A DNA stretch of 22,730 nucleotides from Spirochaetaceae bacterium (lineage in GTDB: Bacteria; Spirochaetota; Spirochaetia; Treponematales; Breznakiellaceae), in the NCBI GenBank assembly GCA_031267955.1, contig JAIRYB010000050.1, forward strand, positions 1-22,730, in the 5' to 3' direction. The translations under genes were made by a program, and so were the position numbers. Of this stretch, positions 7,438-13,343 are shown in pieces. The stretch's first letter is position 1, and each line of letters begins with the position of its first letter. The notes under the pieces were generated by a model, which searched no databases, had not been told where the DNA came from, and saw only the letters and a program-made list of their open reading frames with translations.

Positions 7438-8655
7438 TTACCCGGCGCGCCTGCCTTTCCAGTCGGCCTTTACCCCGCAGAATCCCAGAATGGTGAGGAA
7501 GGTGAAATACGCGGGCGTAAACACAATCTGCACTACATAGCCGAGCCCCCCCCTGGGAAGCGCCGGGCCGAAAAGCCTGAGCGTGGCGATGGTGTTCATT
7601 GTCATGGAAAATAATACCGCCGCGGGAAGGGGCCACAGGCCGTTGATAAAGGGCAGAACGGGGATGGCCAGAATGCCCATGGAAATAGTCACCATAAGAA
7701 AGCCGAAGTTGAGCCGGGTGCCGGCGGCCGGGCTGAAAAGGCCGCCGTTGTTCCAGCGCAGCGTCTGGTTTACCAGGGCTTTCCAGGTCCGCTCGTTTTT
7801 GGTCAGTACCCAGAGGTCGCGGCCGCAGGCGGCGTGTACCGCCATGCCCGTACCGGGGACTCCGCCGCGTCCCGCCGCGTCCCGCGATTTGTCCCGGGCG
7901 CGGATCAGGGATACGAGCGCGGCGTCTTCCGTTGGGGAAGGGGGTACCTTCCCGTAGCCGCCTATACGGTCAAGGGCTTCCCGCCTTACGATAAGGTTGT
8001 TCCCGAATCCGCCCCCGGCCGCGCCAAGCCCTGTAGAGGCGGCCAGGTACATGTAGCGTATTGCGTGGTCAAAGCACTGGTACTGCCTGAAAAAATTCCG
8101 CCCGATTGAACGAGGCCGCCCCGGCCCGGCGTCCGCGTCCGGTTTTTTGAAGACCGGCCCTATGGTAAGGGCGATGCCGCTGTCCGCCATGCGGGCGGCC
8201 ATCGCGCCGATCCAGCCGGACGGCACTTCGCAGTCCGCGTCGGTAAAGAGGAGCAGGCCCCCACGGGCCGCCTCGATTCCCAGGGTCAGGGCGTACTGTT
8301 TGCGGTTTGGCCCGGGGTTTTCGGCCAGGGTGATGATCCTGGCATCAGGGCGGGACGCGGCGAAATCCTTCAGCAGTTCCGGGCTTCTGTCTGTGGAGCA
8401 GTCGTCGATAAAGATAAATTCCGCTTCCGGGTAGTCCTGCCGGGCAAGGCTTTCCAGAAGCCCCGCAACGGCGGCCTCCTCGTTCCTGACAGGCACCACT
8501 ACCGACACCGTGTCCCGCCGGCCGGGGCTTTCCTTTTGCCCGTTTTTTTTGGAAAAACCGGACAGCCTGTTGTCATGGCGCCATTCCCGGAACAGCCCGA
8601 ACATGAGGCCGATGTGCAATCCCGCAAAAACAGCCGCAAATGCAAAACGAAACAC
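7438..8655 (-). CDS. Membrane-bound family 2 glycosyltransferase
   Basis: The 405-residue protein is a GT-A fold transferase. It has an N-terminal membrane helix (about 3-22), then VSVVVPVRNEE (50-60), the nucleotide-binding FIDDCS (82-87; D84/D85), the metal-binding DAD at 139-141, TED at 242-244, and QTLRW (297-301), matching the Q-x-x-R-W motif. Three hydrophobic segments near the C-terminus (about 317-395) anchor it. This layout is shared by transferases that build polysaccharides or modify lipids; donor and acceptor cannot be read from the sequence. The start is uncertain. No in-frame ATG gives the full N-terminus; the choices are GTG 8655 (cagggt just upstream) or TTG 8670. A much longer frame to 8812-8814 is disfavoured by a promoter at 8708-8736. 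Internal Gly/Arg/Asp-rich residues 252-268 look like a loop insertion. It is divergent from the SDR gene. Confidence 0.85.
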   Translation of the reverse strand: MFRFAFAAVFAGLHIGLMFGLFREWRHDNRLSGFSKKNGQKESPGRRDTVSVVVPVRNEEAAVAGLLESLARQDYPEAEFIFIDDCSTDRSPELLKDFAASRPDARIITLAENPGPNRKQYALTLGIEAARGGLLLFTDADCEVPSGWIGAMAARMADSGIALTIGPVFKKPDADAGPGRPRSIGRNFFRQYQCFDHAIRYMYLAASTGLGAAGGGFGNNLIVRREALDRIGGYGKVPPSPTEDAALVSLIRARDKSRDAAGRGGVPGTGMAVHAACGRDLWVLTKNERTWKALVNQTLRWNNGGLFSPAAGTRLNFGFLMVTISMGILAIPVLPFINGLWPLPAAVLFSMTMNTIATLRLFGPALPRGGLGYVVQIVFTPAYFTFLTILGFCGVKADWKGRRAG

Positions 8656-8707
8656 ATCAAACCCTGCCAACGCCGCCCCCCGCCTCTTTCTAAAAAAGGC
8701 ATGATAC

Positions 8708-8736
8708 AGTATACTGTTAGAGTAAAGTTCAGTCGA
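8708..8736 (-). promoter_or_regulatory. Candidate promoter for the glycosyltransferase gene
   Basis: Read on the minus strand, TCGACT (8731-8736) and TATACT (8708-8713) are separated by 17 bases. The -10 matches 5 of 6 consensus positions and the -35 matches 4 of 6. The transcript would begin near 8701. That places the start codon downstream, at 8670 or 8655, and excludes a longer N-terminus. Confidence 0.4.
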
Positions 8737-8742
8737 TACCCG

Positions 8743-8846
8743 GCCCCCTTCCCGGGGGCGTTGCGGGGGCACCGGCGGATTAATTCCGCCCCCGCATAGG
8801 GGGGAGCGGCGCAACCGTGTGCGCCGCGGGGGGGACCATCCCCCCC
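8743..8846. repeat. Four consecutive GC-rich hairpins in the divergent gap
   Basis: Within about 105 bases there are four palindromes. Arms 8743-8748/8754-8759 are gccccc and gggggc. Arms 8762-8770/8788-8796 are tgcgggggc and gcccccgca, competing with ggcgga/tccgcc at 8774-8779/8785-8790. Arms 8806-8813/8820-8827 are gcggcgca and tgcgccgc. Arms 8828-8834/8840-8846 are seven G and seven C. All arms pair perfectly. They lie between the glycosyltransferase promoter and the SDR ribosome-binding site, so they would fall in or near the SDR leader. None has a T-tract. They could be a REP/BIME-like palindrome cluster or a structured 5' leader. Confidence 0.6.
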
Positions 8847-8880
8847 GGCCGGATTGCTACCCAATTTACCGGAGGCAGAT

Positions 8881-9900
8881 ATGAAAGTTCTTTTTATCGG
8901 GGGGACGGGGACTATCAGTACCGCGATTTCCCGCCGTTTACTGGAAGAGGGGCATGAGCTTTATCTTTTGAACAGGGGGAACCGCAATTCGGTTCTGGCC
9001 GGCGCGCGCGAGATACGCTGCGATATTAGCGACGAGATGGACGCGGCCGCGAAGCTCCGGGATCTGAGTTTCGACGCGGTGGCGGATTTTATCGCCTTCA
9101 GGGCGGACCAGGCGGAACGGGATTACCGTTTTTTTAAAGACAAGACAGGCCAGTACATTTTTATTAGCACGGCTTCGGCCTACCAGAAACCTCTGGCCGA
9201 TCCCCATGTGACCGAAAGCACCCCGCTGGCGAATCCGTTCTGGCAGTATTCCCGGGACAAGATTGCCTGCGAGGATTTTCTTAACCGCAAATACCGGGAA
9301 GAGGGTTTTCCCGTTACCATTGTGCGGCCCAGCCATACCTATGACGAGAGATCCGTCCCCCTGGGCGTCCACGGCAGGAACGGGAGCTGGCAGGTAGTAA
9401 AACGGATCATCGAGGGAAAGCCGGTAATTATCCACGGGGACGGCACCAGCCTTTGGACCATGACGCATAACAGCGATTTTGCCCGCGCGTTTGCCGGCCT
9501 TGTGGGGAATATCCACGCCATAGGGGAAGCCGTGCAGATTACCTCGGACGAAGTGGTTACCTGGAACCAGGTTTACGAAACCATCGCCTCGGCGCTTGAA
9601 AAGCCCCTTAGGTCGGTCCACGTTTCCAGTTCTTTCCTCGCGCAGGCGGGGAAGGATTATGACTTTGTCGGCTCGCTTATCGGCGACAAGGCCAATTCCG
9701 TGGTTTTTGACAATAGCAAACTGCACAGGCTGGTTCCGGGTTTCGCGGCCCAGGTCCGTATGGATCAGGGTATACGCGCCACGGTTAAGAATATGCTTGC
9801 CCATCCGGAACTCCAGAAAGAGGACCCGGACTTTGACGCTTTCTGCGACCGGGTTATCGCCGTAAGGGAAAAGGCGCTCGCGGAACTGAGGGGGCGCTGA
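8881..9900 (+). CDS. NAD-dependent epimerase/dehydratase-like protein (extended SDR family)
   Basis: The 339-residue product has a Rossmann nucleotide-binding start, FIGGTGTIS (5-13), with the acidic/basic tip LLNRGNR (29-35). A beta-strand with Ser/Thr residues, FISTASAY (94-101), is followed by the catalytic-type Y123-x-x-x-K127 in QYSRDKIAC. These identify an extended SDR, the fold of nucleotide-sugar epimerases, dehydratases and reductases. The substrate is not readable. GGTGTIS differs from the classical G-x-x-G-x-x-G, as in some atypical SDRs. ATG 8881 has GGAGG at 8871-8875, 5 bases upstream, and I reject the in-frame extension to 8854. It is divergent from the glycosyltransferase, which hints at a shared glycan role, but that is inference. 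It ends 43 bases before the convergent permease gene. The gap holds a 6-bp GC stem (9901-9906/9918-9923) and only a short T-run. Confidence 0.82.
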   Translation: MKVLFIGGTGTISTAISRRLLEEGHELYLLNRGNRNSVLAGAREIRCDISDEMDAAAKLRDLSFDAVADFIAFRADQAERDYRFFKDKTGQYIFISTASAYQKPLADPHVTESTPLANPFWQYSRDKIACEDFLNRKYREEGFPVTIVRPSHTYDERSVPLGVHGRNGSWQVVKRIIEGKPVIIHGDGTSLWTMTHNSDFARAFAGLVGNIHAIGEAVQITSDEVVTWNQVYETIASALEKPLRSVHVSSSFLAQAGKDYDFVGSLIGDKANSVVFDNSKLHRLVPGFAAQVRMDQGIRATVKNMLAHPELQKEDPDFDAFCDRVIAVREKALAELRGR

Positions 9901-9943
9901 GCCGCCGGGCAGGATGCGGCGGCGCGGGCCGCGGTTTTCCCGG

Positions 9944-10783
9944 CTATCCTTTTACGGCGCCGGCGGCAACGCCTTTGGTTATCTGTTTGCGGAAGATCAG
10001 GTAGAAAGTGACCATGGGGATCATGCCGATCACCATGGCGGAAAACTGCCGGCCGTAATCGGAAGCCAGGGCGCCTGAAAATTTCGCGATACCGACAGGA
10101 ATAGACTTAACCGCGTCGTCGCGGGTAAGGATATTGATAAGCATAAATTCGTTCCAGGTCCCCGTAAAGGTAAGGATTGCCACGGTTATCGCAGCCGGGG
10201 CGGTCATGGGGACGATGATACTGGTAAATATCCTGAGATACTTCGCGCCGTCAATGCGGGCGGACTCGATTACCGCGGTAGGGATGCTCTTGATAAATTC
10301 CGTACCCAGGTAAACGCCCATGGGAAGCCCCAGGCCTATGTAGGGGATAAGTATCCCCAGCCGGGTATTGTACAGGCCTACCGCGTTTACCATGAGGAAA
10401 AGGGGTACCATGATCGACTGCAGGGTAAGGAGTATCCCGACGATAAAGATGCCGTGCAGTACCGGAGTCGCCCTGCTTTTGATCTTCGCGAAGGCGAAGC
10501 CGGCCATAAAGCCCAGGATAACTACGGCGACGACTGTAACAAAGGTGTATAAAATACTGTTGAAGAGCAGGGTGCCGAAGTTCCCTATTCTCCAGGCATA
10601 GGGGTAGTTTCCCGGAAACCAGCGTACCGGGAAGGCAAGCTTGCTGGTTCTAAGGTACTCCTGCGTGGTTTTAAAGGACTGTATTACCAGCCAGAAGATG
10701 GGGTACAGGGCCAGCACGGTAAATACGGCCATGATAAAGTAAATGAGTATTTTTCCTGCTCCGGAATTGCCGCGTATATCCAT
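9944..10783 (-). CDS. Carbohydrate ABC transporter permease, MalG/CUT1 type
   Basis: The 279-residue inner-membrane protein has six predicted transmembrane helices. The cytoplasmic EAA loop, ESARIDGAKYLRIF (173-186) followed by P192, docks the ATPase. The ending ITKGVAAGAVKG is characteristic of MalG-like subunits. It pairs with the upstream permease to form the channel of a sugar importer. The start ATG has aggag about 8 bases upstream and lies 5 bases after the preceding permease's stop, indicating tight coupling. It is the last gene of the binding protein-permease-permease operon; no ATP-binding subunit follows. The substrate is inferred from the neighbouring GH94 phosphorylase to be a GlcNAc or other beta-linked disaccharide. 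Confidence 0.93.
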   Translation of the reverse strand: MDIRGNSGAGKILIYFIMAVFTVLALYPIFWLVIQSFKTTQEYLRTSKLAFPVRWFPGNYPYAWRIGNFGTLLFNSILYTFVTVVAVVILGFMAGFAFAKIKSRATPVLHGIFIVGILLTLQSIMVPLFLMVNAVGLYNTRLGILIPYIGLGLPMGVYLGTEFIKSIPTAVIESARIDGAKYLRIFTSIIVPMTAPAAITVAILTFTGTWNEFMLINILTRDDAVKSIPVGIAKFSGALASDYGRQFSAMVIGMIPMVTFYLIFRKQITKGVAAGAVKG

Positions 10784-10788
10784 GGCCG

Positions 10789-11685
10789 TTACTCCTTTCC
10801 GCCGAATTTGGCTTCCGCCGCGCGGGTTATGGCGATAAGGGCAAAGCTGATAAGTACCATTATAGTAGAAATAGCGTTTGCCAGGGGATAGTTCGGGGAA
10901 CCCCGGAAGGCCATGTCGTACATGAACAGGGACAATACCCGCGTCCTGCCCGCGGGCCCGCCGTTGGTCATCACGTAGAGCAGATCGAAGGATTTGAGGG
11001 ACCCGGAGATTGCCAGGATCGCGCAGGTTACGATAACCCCGGACAGAGCCGGGAGTATAATGTACCGCAGGGTCTGCCCCTCGGTAGCGCCGTCGATTTT
11101 CGCCGCCTCGATAACGGATGTGTCAATACGCTGGATGTTTGCCAGAAATATTATTACGTACATGCCGGTATACATCCACAGCATTACTACCAGTACCGGG
11201 ATCATCGGGTGTTCAAGGACATTGTAGGTTGCGTGGGGATTGACAGCCCGGAGTATCTCCATGTAAACGCTGTCGGAATTCCAGTAAAAACTTTTAAACA
11301 GGATGCCGATGATAACCGGGGAAATAACATTGGGAAGGTATATCATGGTCTGGAAGAAATCCACCCCCCTGACCATTTTCCGGGACAGGATATAGGCCAG
11401 GATGAATCCAAGGGGCAGCTGCCCAAAGACCGATATAAGCACGATGAGCAGGTTGTTTTTCAGGGCAAGATAAAAGTAGTTATTGTGAAAAATTTCAATA
11501 TAGCTTTTTATCCCCACCAGGCGGAAATTCGGATTGCCGAAAACCTTGCCCCCGTTGTAATTGGTAAGGCTTAAGATAACCGAAAAGATAGTCGGGAACG
11601 CCAGTACCGCGAGGTACACCGCCAAAGCCGGCAGCACCAGAATAATATAGGAAAGGCGCTCCTCTTTTCTCGAAGATAAATCCAC
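10789..11685 (-). CDS. Carbohydrate ABC transporter permease, MalF/CUT1 type
   Basis: The 298-residue protein has an N-terminal membrane helix (about 12-38), five further hydrophobic segments, and the EAA loop EAAKIDGATEGQTLRYI (193-209). The late motif TNGGPAGRT (240-248) is common in MalF-type subunits. I chose GTG at 11685 because aaggag lies about 7 bases upstream. Further in-frame upstream sequence (to 11766) is unsupported, since it runs through the binding site and a stem-loop. It is separated from the solute-binding protein gene by 106 bases containing a strong hairpin, and from the next permease by only 5 bases. It should form a heterodimer with that permease in the inner membrane. 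Confidence 0.93.
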   Translation of the reverse strand: MDLSSRKEERLSYIILVLPALAVYLAVLAFPTIFSVILSLTNYNGGKVFGNPNFRLVGIKSYIEIFHNNYFYLALKNNLLIVLISVFGQLPLGFILAYILSRKMVRGVDFFQTMIYLPNVISPVIIGILFKSFYWNSDSVYMEILRAVNPHATYNVLEHPMIPVLVVMLWMYTGMYVIIFLANIQRIDTSVIEAAKIDGATEGQTLRYIILPALSGVIVTCAILAISGSLKSFDLLYVMTNGGPAGRTRVLSLFMYDMAFRGSPNYPLANAISTIMVLISFALIAITRAAEAKFGGKE

Positions 11686-11722
11686 GGAAAACTCCTTGAC
11701 AAAAAACTTCCGCCGTTTACAG

Positions 11723-11760
11723 GGAAAGAGGCCGGCCCGCGTTGGGGACAGCCTCTTTCC
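11723..11760 (-). other. Stem-loop between the binding-protein and permease genes
   Basis: Perfect 10-base arms, ggaaagaggc at 11723-11732 and gcctctttcc at 11751-11760, surround an 18-base loop. No T-tract follows in the minus direction. Hairpins in this position are known in sugar ABC operons, for example between malE and malF. There they protect the upstream message, or reduce read-through, so that binding protein is made in excess. The same role is inferred here. Confidence 0.6.
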
Positions 11761-11791
11761 GCTCATATTACACTATCGCCGGCCCTCCCGC

Positions 11792-13138
11792 CTACTGCTT
11801 TGCCTTCCAGGACTCAAACGCCTGCTGGGCGGCCGCGGCTATCTGCCCGGGCGCCGCCGTTCCCATGCCGATAGCCTGGAGGCCGTCGTTTATGGGGACG
11901 TGGACTTCGGCGTCAAACACGCCGTCGATAACCGCGGTAGAGACGCGGTACTGGGACGCGAGGTTCCCGCCCGCCCTCTGGAGGGGTTCCAGGGTAAGGG
12001 CGGCAATGTCTATGTCGGTCCGGGTCGGCGTGGTGATCCCGCCGGTTTCCAGGAGCCAGGTCTGAATCTCCCTGCCCGAAAGCCATTTAACCAGTTCCCA
12101 GGCGGCGGCTTCTTTTGGGGAGCCTTCGGGTATCGACGCGGCGATGCCCCAGCCTGTGCCGAGGATGCCGGAAGTGGATTTGTTAAGTTTCGCGCCTTCG
12201 ATGTCCGGGAACACGGTGATGGTAAAGTTTTTCTGCCGTTCCGGGGTGATAAGGCCCTCGCCGGTGGACTTGTCCGTAATAAACGCGGCGATACGCCAGT
12301 CGCCGTCCACAAGATACGCGCCCCTGTTGGTGGCGAACTGGCCGACCACGCTGCCGTAGTCGGTGGTAAGCGAATCCCTGCTTAGAACGCCGTCATCGTA
12401 CAGGGTCCTGACAAATTCAAGGGCTTTGACAAAGTCGGGATCGGTGAATTTCGCCTCGCCGCGAAGGATCCTCTGTTCCCAGCCTTCGCCGCAGAAACGG
12501 CCGGCAATAAGGGAAAAGAGGCAGCTCTGCATGACCCAGGTATCCTGGTTTGCCATAAGCACGGTCTGGTAGCCCTTGGAGCGGAGCACAGGCACCTGGG
12601 CTTTCAGTTCCGCGTAGGTTTTGGCGGGCTGGAGGCCGGCGTCCCTGAGGACTTCGTTGTTCACGTAGAAGGCATGGCTGCTCGTTATGGCCCGGGGAAG
12701 TATGGCGATATAGCCCGCGCCCTGGGCATTGGGATCAAGCGCGCCGGGGACCATTAGGGAATCGAGCCCGTCTTTCTGAATGAGGGGGCTAAGGTCCTTG
12801 AGCAGGTGCTGGGTATGCAGGGTGGTGGACCGCCCCGACGGCCACGCGTAGACTACGTCCGGAAGCTGCCCGGCCGCGGCGTAGGCCTCTATCTTGTTGT
12901 GGAAAGGTTCGTTGAAAAGGTCTTCCCGGACAACCTTGATATCCGGGTGGTTTTGGGAAAATTTATCCCAAACATCGGTGATTTCCTGAGCTGAATTAGC
13001 TATGGTTAAATCCAGATAATTCAATACCCTTACGTCAGAGGCGGAGCCGGAGCCCTGCCCTCCTTTTTTGCACCCGGCAGCGGCAAGGGCCAGCAGGGCC
13101 GAGAGTCCCAGAAAAATGGCTTTTTGTGTTATTTTCAT
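11792..13138 (-). CDS. Sugar ABC transporter solute-binding lipoprotein
   Basis: The 448-residue protein has a lipoprotein signal peptide: basic MKITQK, a hydrophobic stretch, and lipobox AAGC with the lipid-bearing C23. A Gly/Ser linker (about 26-33) precedes a family 1 extracellular solute-binding domain with segments typical of CUT1 binding proteins (LPDVVYAW near residue 93; AAWELVKWLSG late in the chain). It captures the sugar outside the cytoplasmic membrane and delivers it to the two permeases. ATG at 13138 has ggagg 4 bases upstream. It is the first gene of the operon, driven by the consensus promoter at 13174-13202 and divergent from the phosphorylase gene. The substrate is inferred to be a chitobiose-like disaccharide; no binding residue proves it. 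Confidence 0.92.
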   Translation of the reverse strand: MKITQKAIFLGLSALLALAAAGCKKGGQGSGSASDVRVLNYLDLTIANSAQEITDVWDKFSQNHPDIKVVREDLFNEPFHNKIEAYAAAGQLPDVVYAWPSGRSTTLHTQHLLKDLSPLIQKDGLDSLMVPGALDPNAQGAGYIAILPRAITSSHAFYVNNEVLRDAGLQPAKTYAELKAQVPVLRSKGYQTVLMANQDTWVMQSCLFSLIAGRFCGEGWEQRILRGEAKFTDPDFVKALEFVRTLYDDGVLSRDSLTTDYGSVVGQFATNRGAYLVDGDWRIAAFITDKSTGEGLITPERQKNFTITVFPDIEGAKLNKSTSGILGTGWGIAASIPEGSPKEAAAWELVKWLSGREIQTWLLETGGITTPTRTDIDIAALTLEPLQRAGGNLASQYRVSTAVIDGVFDAEVHVPINDGLQAIGMGTAAPGQIAAAAQQAFESWKAKQ

Positions 13139-13161
13139 GTATCCTCCATGGTTGGAATATT

Positions 13162-13184
13162 ATTACATCATAAATTATAGTAAT
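13162..13184. promoter_or_regulatory. Possible operator overlapping the -10 of the transporter promoter
   Basis: ATTAC at 13162-13166 and GTAAT at 13180-13184 form an inverted repeat with a 13-base centre. It covers the -10 box at 13174-13179. A dyad in this position would suit a repressor, but the arms are short and the region is AT-rich, so chance is possible. No regulator gene lies in the window. Confidence 0.25.
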
Positions 13185-13202
13185 CCCGGAATAAACTGTC
13201 AA
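13174..13202 (-). promoter_or_regulatory. Exact-consensus sigma70-type promoter for the sugar transporter operon
   Basis: On the minus strand, TTGACA (13197-13202) and TATAAT (13174-13179) are separated by exactly 17 bases. Both hexamers match consensus at every position. The transcript start should fall near 13167, about 28 bases before the solute-binding protein's ATG at 13138. Such a strong promoter for a catabolic importer suggests either high constitutive expression or tight repression. Confidence 0.8.
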
Positions 13203-13314
13203 ATAAAAAATATTTTAGGAAAATAAAGTTGTTTTGCGTTATACTTAAGGAAGGATCCGGCTAGTTTTTTGAGTATGGCGAAACTGCTCTTAAAGAAAAC
13301 GGAATTAGGCGGAA

Positions 13315-13320
13315 TATAAT
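13315..13320 (+). promoter_or_regulatory. Possible -10 box for the phosphorylase gene
   Basis: TATAAT at 13315-13320 lies 24 bases before the ATG at 13344. No convincing -35 hexamer is seen at the right distance, so an activator or an unusual sigma factor may be needed. A second TATACT lies at 13240-13245, also without a good -35. Confidence 0.3.
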
Positions 13321-13343
13321 ACAATTTTTTTTAAGGAAACATA

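Noticed and set aside
9901..9943. Strong terminator between the SDR and permease genes
   Set aside because: Only a 6-bp GC stem with an 11-base loop is seen, and the nearest T-run (four T) does not follow the stem directly.
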